A program made the translations under genes and the position numbers. From contig NZ_BSYI01000035.1 in assembly GCF_030270585.1 (NCBI RefSeq), positions 1-55,228 of the forward strand: a stretch of 55,228 nucleotides of DNA, given 5' to 3'. The notes beneath the pieces were generated by a model that saw nothing but the letters and a program-made list of their open reading frames with translations, was not told the origin of the DNA and searched no databases. Shown one piece after another: positions 17,148 through 29,432 of the stretch (positions within the stretch are counted from its first letter, which is position 1; each line of letters opens with the position of its first letter). The DNA is from Paralimibaculum aggregatum (GTDB lineage Bacteria; Pseudomonadota; Alphaproteobacteria; Rhodobacterales; Rhodobacteraceae).

Positions 17148-17600
17148 TCAGCCGGCTTCGTTGGGCGGCCAGTCCTGGGTGTCCATGCGGTCGGCCCAGC
17201 GGAGGAACTCGGCCAGGTCGCGGATCTGCTCGTCGGTGAAGGCGTAGCCGGGCATCTGGCGGCGGCCCTCGATGCCGCTGGGCTGCGCCTCGATCCAGCC
17301 CTTGAGGCTCTCGAAGGCGCCCTCGGGGTCGTCGATCACGCCCCAGCGGGTCATCACGTTGCCGACCTCGGGGGCGAAATAGGCGCCCTCGCCATGCAGG
17401 CTGTGGCAGTTGACGCAGGCATTGTGCTCCCAGACCCGCTTGCCGCGCGCCACGCTCTCTGTCAGCCCCGCCGTGTCGGTCGATGTCTCCACGATGTAGA
17501 TGTGGCTGTGCACCGTCAGACCGACGAAGATGACGATGAAGAACAGTGACCCGCCATAAAAGATGTTGCGGGCCATGGATTTCGTCATGACTTCGCGCAT
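17148..17600 (-). CDS. norC: Nitric oxide reductase cytochrome c subunit NorC
   Basis: A 150-residue membrane-anchored monoheme cytochrome: one N-terminal membrane helix (about residues 12-33), then a periplasmic domain with the heme site CVNCH at residues 62-66 and a methionine ligand in RRQMPGYAFTDEQIRDL. It passes electrons from periplasmic cytochromes to NorB. It is the first gene of the operon; a good AAGGAA ribosome site lies upstream. A near-perfect FNR/DNR box sits about 70 bases before the start codon. Confidence 0.96.
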   Translation of the reverse strand: MREVMTKSMARNIFYGGSLFFIVIFVGLTVHSHIYIVETSTDTAGLTESVARGKRVWEHNACVNCHSLHGEGAYFAPEVGNVMTRWGVIDDPEGAFESLKGWIEAQPSGIEGRRQMPGYAFTDEQIRDLAEFLRWADRMDTQDWPPNEAG

Positions 17601-17635
17601 TGCGACGTTCCTTCCCGGATTGGTTGCCGCTCGGG

Positions 17636-17673
17636 AGCCTAGGCAGGCCCCGGCGGAGCGGCCTTAACGAAAG

Positions 17674-17677
<4 letters not shown>
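17636..17677 (-). promoter_or_regulatory. norCBQDEF promoter: FNR/DNR box plus -10 element
   Basis: On the minus strand TTGAC-TTTC-GTTAA (17677-17664) matches TTGAC-N4-GTCAA in nine of ten key bases. Placing its centre at -41.5 puts -12 to -7 exactly on TAGGCT (17641-17636), a plausible -10 element, with a start site near 17629. No -35 hexamer is needed in such class II activation. The box overlaps the nnrS stop codon. Confidence 0.75.
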
Positions 17678-20804
<3,127 letters not shown>

Positions 20805-20824
20805 CGCGGGCCCGCGCCAGACCC

Positions 20825-20846
20825 GGCGGGGGCCATGGCTCCCGCC
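20825..20846 (+). terminator. Hairpin between nirS and nirE (attenuator or mRNA end)
   Basis: GGCGGGGGC (20825-20833) pairs with GCTCCCGCC (20838-20846), one G-U pair included, around a 4-base loop. It has no T-run, so partial termination or 3'-end protection of the abundant nirS message before the heme d1 genes is more likely than full termination. Confidence 0.45.
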
Positions 20847-20872
20847 GATCCGGCCAGCGGCGGAGGATCACC

Positions 20873-21673
20873 ATGACGCGGTTCGGGCGTGTCCATCTCG
20901 TCGGCGCGGGGCCGGGCGATCCGGAGCTTCTCACGCTGAAGGCGCATCGCCTGATCTCGCGGGCCGCGGTGATCGTGCACGACCGGCTGGTCTCCGCCGA
21001 GATCCTCGACCTGGCGCCGGAGGGCGCCGAGCTGATCCCCGTCGGCAAGGCGCCGAAGCGCCACCCGGTGCCGCAGGAGGCGATCAACCGGCTGCTGGTG
21101 GAGCTCGCCACCTCGGGCCGCTCCGTGGTGCGGCTGAAGGGGGGCGACCCGTTCATCTTCGGGCGCGGCGCGGAGGAGGCGGCGGCGCTGCACGCGGCCG
21201 GGGTGCCGGTGGAGATCGTCCCCGGCATCACCGCGGCGCAGGGCGCGGCGGCGGCCAGCGGCGTGCCGCTCACCCATCGCGGGCTGGCGACCGGGCTGCG
21301 CCTCGTCACCGGCCATTGCCGGGCCGATGCGCCGCTCGATCTCGACTGGGCCGGGCTGGCGGATCCGGAGACGACGCTGGTGGTCTACATGGGCGCGGCC
21401 AGCATCGGCGAGATCGCCGGCCGGCTGATCGCCCACGGCCTGGCGCCGGAGACCCCGGTGCTCGCCGTCGCCAGCGCCACCACGGCGCAGGAGCGGCGCC
21501 TCACCTCCGATCTCGCCGGGATCGCCGGGGCCGCCGGGGCGGCCGGGCTGTCCGGTCCGGTGCTGTTCATCATCGGCCGCGTGGTGGGGCTGCGTGGCTG
21601 CGGCGCGGGCGCGCTGATCGCCCGGCTCGCCGCCGGGGGCGCGGGCGCCGCGGCCGGGGCGCTCCGTGTCTAG
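20873..21673 (+). CDS. nirE: Uroporphyrinogen-III C-methyltransferase NirE
   Basis: A 266-residue SAM-dependent enzyme making precorrin-2 from uroporphyrinogen III, the entry to siroheme and heme d1. Motifs of the SUMT/CobA family are clear: GAGPGDPELLTLKAHRLI at the N-terminus, RLKGGDPFIFGRGAEE, and VPGITAAQGAAAASGVPLTHR. No CysG oxidase/chelatase domain is fused, so those steps come from elsewhere. Its position right after nirS marks it as the denitrification-specific copy. GGAGG lies 6 bases before the ATG. The end overlaps nirC by 8 bases. Confidence 0.95.
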   Translation: MTRFGRVHLVGAGPGDPELLTLKAHRLISRAAVIVHDRLVSAEILDLAPEGAELIPVGKAPKRHPVPQEAINRLLVELATSGRSVVRLKGGDPFIFGRGAEEAAALHAAGVPVEIVPGITAAQGAAAASGVPLTHRGLATGLRLVTGHCRADAPLDLDWAGLADPETTLVVYMGAASIGEIAGRLIAHGLAPETPVLAVASATTAQERRLTSDLAGIAGAAGAAGLSGPVLFIIGRVVGLRGCGAGALIARLAAGGAGAAAGALRV

Positions 21674-21977
21674 GCTTGCCCTCTGTGCCCTGCTGCTGGC
21701 CGCGCCCGCCACGGCCGGCGAGCCGGTGCCGGAGCGCGCCGCCGCGCTGGAGCGGCTGGTGCGGCAGGACTGCGGCTCCTGCCACGGCATGCGGCTCTCC
21801 GGCGGGCTCGGGCCCGACATCCGGGCCGCCGCGCTCGCCGGGCTGCTGCCGGAGGGCATCGCCCAGATCATTCTCGACGGGGTGCCGGGCACGCCGATGC
21901 CGCCCTGGCGGCCGCTGATTTCCGAGGAGGACGCGCTGTGGATCGCCGCCTATCTGCTCGAGGCCGGGCCGGAATGA
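21666..21977 (+). CDS. nirC: NirC-like periplasmic monoheme cytochrome c
   Basis: A 103-residue cytochrome: signal peptide to about residue 18 (APATAG), heme motif CGSCH at 36-40, and a probable methionine ligand in GTPMPPWRPL. NirC is a small c-type cytochrome encoded in nir clusters, thought to deliver electrons during heme d1 maturation or to NirS. The GTG start at 21666 overlaps the nirE end; the stop overlaps the nirF start (ATGA). Size and location fit NirC well. Confidence 0.88.
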   Translation: MSRLALCALLLAAPATAGEPVPERAAALERLVRQDCGSCHGMRLSGGLGPDIRAAALAGLLPEGIAQIILDGVPGTPMPPWRPLISEEDALWIAAYLLEAGPE

Positions 21978-23143
21978 CCCGCATTCTCGCCCTCTGCCTG
22001 CTGGTCGCCACGCTGGCCGCCACGGTCATGGTCAACCGCGCCGGCGCCGGGGAGCTCCGCGGCACCGGCGATCTCGGCGTGGTGGTGGAGCGCGCCACCG
22101 GCTCGCTGCTGATCGTCGATCGCTCGGAGCGCGCCGCGATCGGCCGGGTCGAGGGGCTCGGCGATCTCTCCCATGCCTCGGTGGTGTTCTCGCCGGACGA
22201 GCGCTTCGCCTATGTCTTCGGCCGCGACGGCGGGCTGACCCGGGTCGACATCCTCGAGCGCCGGATCGCCGCGCGGGTGGTGCAGGCGGGCAATGCGATC
22301 GGCGGCGCGATCTCCGACGATGGCCGGCTGGTGGCGGTGTCGAACTACGAGCCCGGCGGGGTGCGGGTGTTCGATGCCGAGACGCTGGCGCCGGTCGCCG
22401 ACATCCCGACCGGCTCCAAGACCGTCGGGCTGGTCGACGCGCCGGGCCGGCGCTTCGTGTTCTCGCTCTGGGAGGCGGGGGAGACCTGGATCGCCGATTT
22501 CGCCGGCGGCGCCGAGCCGGCGGTGACGCGCATCCGCGGCATCGGCCGCAACCCCTATGACGCGCTGGTCACGCCCGACGGCCGCACCTATATCGCCGGG
22601 CTCTTCGGCGAGGACGGGCTGACCCGGCTCGATCTCTGGGAGGCGGTGCCGCGGCCGCACCGGGTGCTGGCCGGCTATGGCCGCGGCGAGGCGCCGCTGC
22701 CGGTCTACAAGATGCCCCATCTCGAGGGCTGGGCGCTGGCGGCCGGGCGCTTCGCGCTGCCCGCGGTCGGCCGGCACGAGATCCTCTGGGTCGATGCCCG
22801 GAGCTTCGCGGAGGCCGGGCGCACCGCGGTCCACGGCCAGCCGGTCTTTGCCGTGGCGCGGCCCGGCGGGCGGCAGGTCTGGGTCAACTTCGCGCATCCC
22901 GACAACGACACCGTGCAGGTGATCGACACGCTCTCGGGCGAGATCCTCCGCACCCTCACCCCCGGCCCGGCGGTGCTGCACATGGAGTTCGCGCCGCGCG
23001 GCGCCGAGGTCTGGGTCTCGGTGCGCGATGCCGGGAAGGTCGTGATCTACGACGCCGCGAGCTTCGAGGCGCTGGGCGAGATCGCCGCCGAGAGCCCGTC
23101 GGGCATCTTCTTCACCGCGCGCGCGCACCGGACGGGGCTCTGA
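21974..23143 (+). CDS. nirF: NirF, heme d1 biosynthesis protein
   Basis: A 389-residue protein resembling the d1 propeller of NirS without the cytochrome domain: repeated blades such as RFAYVFGRDGGLTRVDIL and VAVSNYEPGGVRVFDAETL, and a final GKVVIYDAASFEALGEI. NirF is periplasmic and binds late heme d1 intermediates; a dehydrogenase role has been proposed. The N-terminus is a signal or anchor without a lipobox cysteine, so this one looks soluble or N-anchored rather than a lipoprotein as in Pseudomonas. The ATG at 21974 overlaps the nirC stop by 4 bases. Confidence 0.94.
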   Translation: MTRILALCLLVATLAATVMVNRAGAGELRGTGDLGVVVERATGSLLIVDRSERAAIGRVEGLGDLSHASVVFSPDERFAYVFGRDGGLTRVDILERRIAARVVQAGNAIGGAISDDGRLVAVSNYEPGGVRVFDAETLAPVADIPTGSKTVGLVDAPGRRFVFSLWEAGETWIADFAGGAEPAVTRIRGIGRNPYDALVTPDGRTYIAGLFGEDGLTRLDLWEAVPRPHRVLAGYGRGEAPLPVYKMPHLEGWALAAGRFALPAVGRHEILWVDARSFAEAGRTAVHGQPVFAVARPGGRQVWVNFAHPDNDTVQVIDTLSGEILRTLTPGPAVLHMEFAPRGAEVWVSVRDAGKVVIYDAASFEALGEIAAESPSGIFFTARAHRTGL

Positions 23144-23146
23144 GCC

Positions 23147-24145
23147 ATGATCGCGACGCTCGACGCCACCGACCGCGCGCTGCTCGACCGCTGGCAGCGC
23201 GGCTTCCCGCTGGTGCCGCATCCGTTCCGCGAGATCGCCGCGGCGCACGGCATCGGCGAGGGCGAGGCGGTCGACCGGCTGGCCAGTCTGGCGGCGCGCG
23301 GTGCGATCAGCCGGCTCGGCGCGACGCTGCGGCCGAACACCGCCGGGGCCAGCACGCTGGCCGCGGTCGCCGCGCCCGAGGACCGGATCGCCGAGGTCGC
23401 CGGCGCGATCGGCGCCGAGCCGGGGGTCAACCACTCCTATCTGCGCGAGAACGCCTGGAACATCTGGTTCGTCGCCACCGGCCCCGATCGCGCGCATGTC
23501 GACGCGACGCTGGCGCGCATCGCCGAGGCGACCGGGCTCGCGGTGCTCGACCTGCCGCTGCTGCGGCCCTTCAACATCGATCTCGGCTTCCCGCTGGCGG
23601 GCCATGCGCCGATGCCGCCGCCGCTGCCGGTGGGCCAGCTCGGCGGCATCGCCGAGGACGACCGCGCGCTGATGCAGGCGCTGACCGACGGGCTGGAGAT
23701 CGCCGCCCGCCCCTTCGCGGTGCTCGGCGCCGCGCTCGGCATGGGCGAGGCGGTGGCGATCGCGCGGATCCGGCGGCTGCTGGAGCTCAGGGTGATCTCG
23801 CGGCTCGGGCTGATCCTGCGCCACCGCGCGCTGGGCTGGACCTCCAACGCCATGGTGGTCTGGCAGGTGCCGGAGGCCGGGATCGACGGGATCGGCCCGA
23901 GGCTCGCGGCGCAGCCCGGCGTCACGCTCTGCTACCAGCGCCGCCCGGTGCCCGGGGTCTGGCCCTACACGCTCTACGCGATGATCCATGCGCGCTCCCG
24001 CCCCGAGGCGCTGGAGGTGCTGGAGCGGGCGCGCGCCGCCGCCGGCCTCGGGGGCGTGCCGGAGGCGGTGCTCTTCAGCCTGCGGTGCTTCAAGCAGCGC
24101 GGCGCGCTGGTGGCGCACCGGCCGGGCGGGGAGGCCGCGGCATGA
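23147..24145 (+). CDS. nirD-nirL: NirDL fusion, siroheme decarboxylase subunit
   Basis: A 332-residue protein made of two consecutive Lrp/AsnC-like modules. The first (about 1-155) starts LDATDRALLDRWQRGFPLVPHPF; the second (about 165-320) starts ALMQALTDGLEIAARPFAVLG, and each has a winged-helix plus an AsnC ligand-binding fold. Siroheme decarboxylase removes two acetate carboxyls to give didecarboxysiroheme. NirD and NirL are separate in Pseudomonas but fused in some species, as here. The protein is expected to act with the separate NirG and NirH encoded next; gene ends overlap by 4 bases. Confidence 0.93.
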   Translation: MIATLDATDRALLDRWQRGFPLVPHPFREIAAAHGIGEGEAVDRLASLAARGAISRLGATLRPNTAGASTLAAVAAPEDRIAEVAGAIGAEPGVNHSYLRENAWNIWFVATGPDRAHVDATLARIAEATGLAVLDLPLLRPFNIDLGFPLAGHAPMPPPLPVGQLGGIAEDDRALMQALTDGLEIAARPFAVLGAALGMGEAVAIARIRRLLELRVISRLGLILRHRALGWTSNAMVVWQVPEAGIDGIGPRLAAQPGVTLCYQRRPVPGVWPYTLYAMIHARSRPEALEVLERARAAAGLGGVPEAVLFSLRCFKQRGALVAHRPGGEAAA

Positions 24146-24609
24146 AGGACAGCGATGCCGCCCCGCTCGACGCCACCGACCGCGCGATCCTGAACGCGCT
24201 GCAGGGCGGCTTCCCGGTCTCGCCGCGGCCCTATGCCGAGGCGGCGGCGGGGCTCGGCCTCAGCGAGGCCGTGCTGATCGAGCGGCTGGCGCGGCTGCGG
24301 GCGGAGCGGGTCATCACCCGGTTCGGCCCGTTCTACGATGCCGCGGCGCTCGGCGGCGCCTTCTGCCTCTGCGCCATGGCGGTGCCGGCGGAGCGCTTCG
24401 AGGCGGTGCTGACCGAGGTCAATGCGCATCCCGAGGTGGCGCACAACTATGCGCGCACGCACCGGCTCAACATGTGGTTCGTGCTGGCCACCGAGACGCC
24501 GGAGGGCATCGCGGCGGCGGCGGAAAGCATCGAGGCGGCGACGGGGCTCCGGGTGCTGCGCTTTCCCAAGCTCGTCGAGTTCTTCATCGGCTTCAGGGTG
24601 CAGGCATGA
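24142..24609 (+). CDS. nirG: NirG, siroheme decarboxylase subunit
   Basis: A 155-residue single-module Lrp/AsnC-like protein beginning with LDATDRAILNALQGGFPVSPRP and containing RTHRLNMWFVLATETPEG, the conserved segment with active-site histidine in this enzyme family. It acts in the cytoplasm on siroheme with the DL/H partners. Start overlaps nirDL by 4 bases and its stop overlaps nirH by 4, indicating tight coupling. Assignment as G rather than H rests on order and on resemblance to the first half of the DL protein. Confidence 0.9.
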   Translation: MKDSDAAPLDATDRAILNALQGGFPVSPRPYAEAAAGLGLSEAVLIERLARLRAERVITRFGPFYDAAALGGAFCLCAMAVPAERFEAVLTEVNAHPEVAHNYARTHRLNMWFVLATETPEGIAAAAESIEAATGLRVLRFPKLVEFFIGFRVQA

Positions 24610-25109
24610 CCGACGGGATCACCATCGAGGCGACCGACCGCCGGATCATCGAGGCGACGCAGGGCGGGCTGCCCTTCGTGCCGGCGCCCTATGCCGAGAT
24701 CGCCGCCGGCCTCGGGCTCGCCGAGGCCGAGGTGATGGCGCGGCTCGAGGCGATGCTGGCACGCGGCGTGATCCGGCGCATCGGCGCGGCGCCCAACCAT
24801 TACGCGCTCGGCCTCGGCGCCAACGGCATGACGGTCTGGGACCTGCCGGACGAGACCGCCGAGCGCCTCGGCGCCGCGGTCGGCGCGCTGGCATTCGTCA
24901 CCCACTGCTATCTCCGGCCGCGCGCGCTGCCGGACTGGCCCTACAACCTCTTCGCCATGGTGCATGGCCATGACCGGCCCGAGGTCGAGGCCAAGGCCGC
25001 CGAGATCGCGGCGCTGCTCGGCCCCGCCTGCCGGGCGCGCGACATCCTCTATTCGACCCGCATCCTCAAGAAGACGGGGCTCCGTCTCAAGCGCCAGGGA
25101 GAGACCTGA
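24606..25109 (+). CDS. nirH: NirH, siroheme decarboxylase subunit
   Basis: A 167-residue Lrp/AsnC-like module starting [20 protein letters not shown], with [19 protein letters not shown] and [21 protein letters not shown], the pattern of the second half of the DL protein. Together NirDL, G and H supply the decarboxylase of heme d1 synthesis. The stop codon overlaps the nirJ start (TGATG). Confidence 0.9.
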   Translation: MTDGITIEATDRRIIEATQGGLPFVPAPYAEIAAGLGLAEAEVMARLEAMLARGVIRRIGAAPNHYALGLGANGMTVWDLPDETAERLGAAVGALAFVTHCYLRPRALPDWPYNLFAMVHGHDRPEVEAKAAEIAALLGPACRARDILYSTRILKKTGLRLKRQGET

Positions 25110-26323
25110 TGTTCCGCCTCTCGCAATACATGCACCAGCTCGTGGAGCCGACGCCGCTGCGCGCCCGGCGCGGTTCCGGCGCGGTCAAGCCCGTGGTGAT
25201 CTGGAACCTCACCCGGCGCTGCAACCTGCTGTGCCGGCACTGCTACACCGTCTCGGCCGACCGGCACTTTCCCGGCGAGCTCTCCACCGCGGAGGCGATG
25301 GCGGTGCTCGACGATCTCGAGGGTTTCGGCATCCCCTGCCTGATCCTCTCCGGCGGCGAGCCGCTCTCGCGGCGGGACTTCTTCGAGATCGCCGAGCGCG
25401 CCCGCCGGATCGGCTGCTATCTCGCGCTCTCGACCAACGGCACCGCGATCGCCGGCGAGACCGCCGACCGGGTGGCGGCGGTCGGCTTCGACTATGTCGG
25501 CATCTCGATCGACGGGATCGGCGCCACCAACGACTGGTTCCGCGGCCGCGAGGGCGCCTATGCCCAGGCGCTGGCCGGGGTGCGGGCCTGCAAGGCGCGC
25601 GGCATCAAGGTGGGGCTGCGCTTCACCATGACCGCCGACAACGCCGCCGAGCTGCCGAAGCTGCTCGATCTCTGCGAGGCGGAGGGGGTCGACAAGTTCT
25701 ACCTCTCGCATCTCGTCTATGCCGGGCGCGGCAACAAGAACCGCGGCGAGGATGCCGGCCATGCCCGCGCCCGCGCCGCCATCGACCTGCTGATCGAGCG
25801 CGCCTGGGCCGCCGCCGCCGGGGGCCGCGCGCTGGAGATCGTGACCGGCAACAACGATGCCGACGCGGTCTATTTCCTGCGCTGGGCGGAGCGCAACTTC
25901 CCCGGGGAGACGGTGGCGCATCTGCGCGCCCATCTCGAGGCCTGGGGCGGCAACGGCGCCGGCGTCGGCGTCGCCAACATCGACCCGCAGGGCGAGGTGC
26001 ACCCGGACACCTACTGGTCGAGCTACGCCATCGGCAACGTGCGCGAGCGGCCGTTCTCGGAGCACTGGACCGGGGCGGACCCGATGCTGGCCGAGCTGCG
26101 CATGCGCCCGCGCCCGCTCAAGGGCCGCTGTGGCGCCTGCGCCTACAAGGCGGTCTGCGGCGGCAACACCCGCATCCGGGCGCTGCAGCTCACCGGCGAT
26201 CCCTGGGCCGAGGACCCGGCCTGCCACATGCGCGACGAGGAGATCGGCGTCACCGCGGAGGCGCGCCTCGAGGTCACGCCGTTCAGGGGGGTCCGCCATG
26301 AGCCGGCGCATCAGTACCGCTAG
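25109..26323 (+). CDS. nirJ: NirJ, radical SAM enzyme of heme d1 synthesis
   Basis: A 404-residue radical SAM protein. The SAM-binding [4Fe-4S] motif CX3CX2C is at Cys38, Cys42 and Cys45 ([12 protein letters not shown]). A C-terminal cysteine region ([12 protein letters not shown] followed by a later Cys in DPACHMRDE) suggests the second cluster of the SPASM-like type known in NirJ. It removes the two propionates of didecarboxysiroheme to leave the oxo groups of heme d1. Conserved [14 protein letters not shown] is visible. It overlaps nirN by 26 bases. Confidence 0.96.
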   Translation: MFRLSQYMHQLVEPTPLRARRGSGAVKPVVIWNLTRRCNLLCRHCYTVSADRHFPGELSTAEAMAVLDDLEGFGIPCLILSGGEPLSRRDFFEIAERARRIGCYLALSTNGTAIAGETADRVAAVGFDYVGISIDGIGATNDWFRGREGAYAQALAGVRACKARGIKVGLRFTMTADNAAELPKLLDLCEAEGVDKFYLSHLVYAGRGNKNRGEDAGHARARAAIDLLIERAWAAAAGGRALEIVTGNNDADAVYFLRWAERNFPGETVAHLRAHLEAWGGNGAGVGVANIDPQGEVHPDTYWSSYAIGNVRERPFSEHWTGADPMLAELRMRPRPLKGRCGACAYKAVCGGNTRIRALQLTGDPWAEDPACHMRDEEIGVTAEARLEVTPFRGVRHEPAHQYR

Positions 26324-27857
26324 CCGCGCGCTGGCGCTCTCGCTGCTGCTGGCGGGGTCGGCGGCGGCCGATCCGGCGGCGCTCTATGCCGCGCATTGCG
26401 CCGCCTGCCACGGCGCCGGGCGGCTCGGCGCGGATGGCCCGGCGCTGATCCCCGAGACGCTGGGCCGGATGCGCGGCCCGGATGTCGCGGCGGTGATCGC
26501 CGGGGGCCGGGAGGCCACCCAGATGCCCGGCTTCGCGGACACGCTGGGCGCGGCGGAGATCGCCGCCCTCGCCGCCCATGTCACGGCGCCGCTCGCCGCG
26601 GTGCCGGCCTGGGGCGCGCCGGAGATCGCCGCGAGCCGTATCGCCAGCCCCGGCTACACCGCGCCGGAGGCGCCGCTGCACGGCGCCGACCCGCTGAACC
26701 TCTTCCTCGTGGTCGAGAAGGGTGACCATCATCTCAGCATCCTCGACGGCGACCGCTTCGAGCGGCTGGCCCGGCTGCCGACGCCCTTCGCGGTGCATGG
26801 CGGGCCGAAATTCTCGCCCGACGGGCGCTTCGCCTTCGTGATGTCGCGCGACGGCTGGGTGCAGAAGCTCGACCTGCACGCGCTCGCCGAGGTCGCCCGC
26901 ATCCGCGCCGGCATCAACAGCCGCAACATCGCCATCTCGCGCGACGGGAAATGGCTCGCCGTGGCCAACTACCTGCCGCGCACGCTGACCATCCTCGACG
27001 CGGCCGACCTGACGCCGGTGCGGATCATCGACATCGTGGCGCGCGACGGCAGCCGCTCGCGCGTCTCGGCGGTCTACCAGGCCCGCCCGCGCGACAGCTT
27101 CATCCTCGCGCTGAAGGACGCGCCGGAGATCTGGGAGATCGCCACCGACCCGGCGGCCGGCCCGTTCCACGAGGGGTTCGTGCACAGCCACGAGACCGGC
27201 ATGGAGGAGGCGCTGGCCGCCGAGCGCGGCCTCTTCGCGCGGCGCCGCATCATGGTCTCCGAGCCGGTCGACGACTTCTTCTTCACGCCGGACTACCGCA
27301 ACCTGATCGGCGCCACGCGCGACGGCGCCCGCGCCAAGGTGGTCAACCTCACCGTGGGGCGCGAGATCGCCGCGCTGCCGCTGCCGGGGATGCCGCATCT
27401 CGGCTCCGGCATCTCCTGGATGCGCGGCGGCCGGCGGGTGCTCGCCACGCCGCATCTCGGCGAGCCGCGGATCTCGGTGATCGACCTCGAGAGCTGGGCG
27501 GTCGTCGCCACCATCGAGACGCTGGGCCCCGGCTTCTTCCTGCGCAGCCACGAGACCAGCCGGCATGTCTGGGCGGACGTGTTCTTCGGCCCGCACCGCG
27601 ACGCGATCCACGTGATCGACAAGGAGACGCTGGAGATCGTCGCCACGCTGCGGCCCGAGCCGGGGCAGACCCTGGCCCATGTCGAGTTCGACCGCAGCGG
27701 CGCCCATGCGCTGGCCAGCCTCTGGGAGGAGGACGGCGCGGTGATCGTCTACGACGCCGAAACGCTGGCGGAGATCCGCCGCCTGCCGATGCGCCGGCCC
27801 TCGGGGAAATACAATGTCTGGAACAAGATCACCTTCTCCGACGGCACCAGCCACTGA
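26298..27857 (+). CDS. nirN: NirN, c-type cytochrome/d1-propeller dehydrogenase
   Basis: A 519-residue periplasmic protein built like NirS: signal peptide ending near ADP (residue 25), a cytochrome c domain with CAACH at 34-38, then a propeller with [41 protein letters not shown], and a C-terminal [16 protein letters not shown]. NirN oxidises dihydro-heme d1 to heme d1 and hands the cofactor to NirS. Distinguished from nirS by sequence and position at the end of the biosynthesis operon. ATG at 26298 lies inside the end of nirJ. Confidence 0.94.
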   Translation: MSRRISTASRALALSLLLAGSAAADPAALYAAHCAACHGAGRLGADGPALIPETLGRMRGPDVAAVIAGGREATQMPGFADTLGAAEIAALAAHVTAPLAAVPAWGAPEIAASRIASPGYTAPEAPLHGADPLNLFLVVEKGDHHLSILDGDRFERLARLPTPFAVHGGPKFSPDGRFAFVMSRDGWVQKLDLHALAEVARIRAGINSRNIAISRDGKWLAVANYLPRTLTILDAADLTPVRIIDIVARDGSRSRVSAVYQARPRDSFILALKDAPEIWEIATDPAAGPFHEGFVHSHETGMEEALAAERGLFARRRIMVSEPVDDFFFTPDYRNLIGATRDGARAKVVNLTVGREIAALPLPGMPHLGSGISWMRGGRRVLATPHLGEPRISVIDLESWAVVATIETLGPGFFLRSHETSRHVWADVFFGPHRDAIHVIDKETLEIVATLRPEPGQTLAHVEFDRSGAHALASLWEEDGAVIVYDAETLAEIRRLPMRRPSGKYNVWNKITFSDGTSH

Positions 27858-27858
27858 C

Positions 27859-28080
27859 ATGGCCGGGCGCTGGTCGGTGGGCGCGCTGGCGCTGCTGCTC
27901 TATCCCTTCGTGGCGCTGGCCGCGGCGATCAACCTGTTCCTGCTGGCGCTGATGGGGCAGGTGCTGGGCCTGCCGGTGCTGGCGCCGCTCGACGCCCTGC
28001 TCGCCGGGCTGGCGCTGGGCGTGCCGCTCGCGCCGCTGGCCGGGCGCTGGCTGCGCCGGCTGATGGACCGGGCCGGCTGA
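27859..28080 (+). CDS. Small two-helix membrane protein
   Basis: A 73-residue protein with two hydrophobic segments (LALLLYPFVALAAAINLFLL and LDALLAGLALGVPLAPLAGR) and a basic C-terminus. It starts 1 base after the nirN stop, so it belongs to the nir transcript. I do not recognise the family; a role tied to NirS maturation or d1 export is possible from position only. Confidence 0.65.
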   Translation: MAGRWSVGALALLLYPFVALAAAINLFLLALMGQVLGLPVLAPLDALLAGLALGVPLAPLAGRWLRRLMDRAG

Positions 28081-28085
28081 GGCGC

Positions 28086-29432
28086 TCACTCGCGCCCCGC
28101 GCGCCACTCCTTGTAGCGCAGATAGGCATTCGCCCCGATGCTGGCGACCGGCTCGGGCGGCAGCCGGGCAGGGGCCTCGGCGCCGGCGAGCGCGCGGGTG
28201 CGCCCGGTCTCGCGGCCCAGCGTCGCCTCCGCCGCGGCCATGCCGGCGAGGGTGCCGCGCACGGTGCCGAGCCCGTTCTGGCAGCAGGCGGCGACGATGC
28301 CCGGCTCGACCTCCCCGAAGGCCGGCACGCCGTTGCGGCTGAGGCAGAGATGCCCGGCCCAGCGATGCGCCATGCCGACCCCCGCCAGCATCGGGAAGCG
28401 CTCGGCGAAGCGGCGGTCGTGCAGCCGCCCGGCGCGGGCGACCTGCGCATCGGAGACCGTCATCGAGGGCTCGAAGGTGAAGCGCGAGCGCACCACGATC
28501 CGGTCGCCGCCGGTGCCGGAGATGCGCCGCACCGTGGTGCCCATCGGGTCGGCCGGGGTGACGCCCCAGCGCGCCTGCCCGCCGAGCCGCGCGGCCTCCT
28601 CCGCGGTCAGCGCCCGGGTCATCGAGGCATAGGTGAAGACATGCATCAGCCGCCGCGCGAAGAAGCCGAAGCTCTCGGCATGGCCGTTGACCGCGAGGAT
28701 CACCCGCGGCGCCGTCAGCGTGCCGGCGCCGGCCTGCAGCGCCCAGGCGTCGCCGGCCCGCGCGATCTCCCTGACCGGGCTGTCCTCGTGCAGCGTCACC
28801 CGGCCGGCCCGCGCCGCCAGCCCGTCGGCCAGCCCGCGGATGTAGCGCGCCGGCTGGATCATCGCGGCGCCCGGCGTGAACAGCCCGGCGCGGTAGAAGC
28901 CGGTGCCGGTGATCTCGCGCATGGCGGCGGCGTCGAGCATCTCGTGCGCCTCGCCGAGCTGCCCGAGATGCGCCGAATAGCCCCGGTTGGCGCGCTCGCC
29001 GGCCTCGGTGGCGGCGGCGTTGATCTTGCCGGCGGGGGCGAAGGTCTCGGCGTCGAGGCCAAGCTCCTCGACCGCCTCCGCGGCGAAGCCGATGGCCTGG
29101 CGGTTGAGCGCGATCTGCGCCCGGTCGTCGCCGCTGCCGGCATAGTCGTCGGAGGCGAGGTCGTGCGGCAGGTCGATCATGAAGCCGGTGTTGCGCCCGG
29201 CCGCGCCCTCCGCCACCCGCCCGGCCTCGAGCACCGCGATGCGCAGCGCCGGGTCGAGCTGCGCCAGCCGCCGCGCCGCCGAGAGCCCGGCGAAGCCGGC
29301 GCCGATGATCGCGACATCCGCGGTCTGCCGGCCCGCCAGCGCCGGGCAGGGCGCCCGCGCCGGCAGGATCGCCGCCCAGCCCGAGACGCCGGGCTGGCGC
29401 GGCAGCCGCAGCGCGCGGCGCGGCGCGCTCAC
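28086..29432 (-). CDS. FAD-dependent amine/amino-acid oxidoreductase (DAO family)
   Basis: A 448-residue flavoenzyme of the glycine oxidase/D-amino-acid oxidase fold. The dinucleotide-binding motif DVAIIGAGFAGLSAARRLA starts near residue 39, followed by VLEAGRVAEGAAGRNTGFM; the C-terminal FAD region contains CCQNGLGTVRGTLAGM. Similarity is to gamma-glutamylputrescine oxidase (PuuB/OrdL) type proteins, which oxidise amines to aldehydes. An aldehyde dehydrogenase encoded in the same operon would handle such a product. GTG start at 29432 overlaps the upstream gene's stop by 4 bases (GTGA). Substrate unknown. Confidence 0.85.
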   Translation of the reverse strand: MSAPRRALRLPRQPGVSGWAAILPARAPCPALAGRQTADVAIIGAGFAGLSAARRLAQLDPALRIAVLEAGRVAEGAAGRNTGFMIDLPHDLASDDYAGSGDDRAQIALNRQAIGFAAEAVEELGLDAETFAPAGKINAAATEAGERANRGYSAHLGQLGEAHEMLDAAAMREITGTGFYRAGLFTPGAAMIQPARYIRGLADGLAARAGRVTLHEDSPVREIARAGDAWALQAGAGTLTAPRVILAVNGHAESFGFFARRLMHVFTYASMTRALTAEEAARLGGQARWGVTPADPMGTTVRRISGTGGDRIVVRSRFTFEPSMTVSDAQVARAGRLHDRRFAERFPMLAGVGMAHRWAGHLCLSRNGVPAFGEVEPGIVAACCQNGLGTVRGTLAGMAAAEATLGRETGRTRALAGAEAPARLPPEPVASIGANAYLRYKEWRAGRE

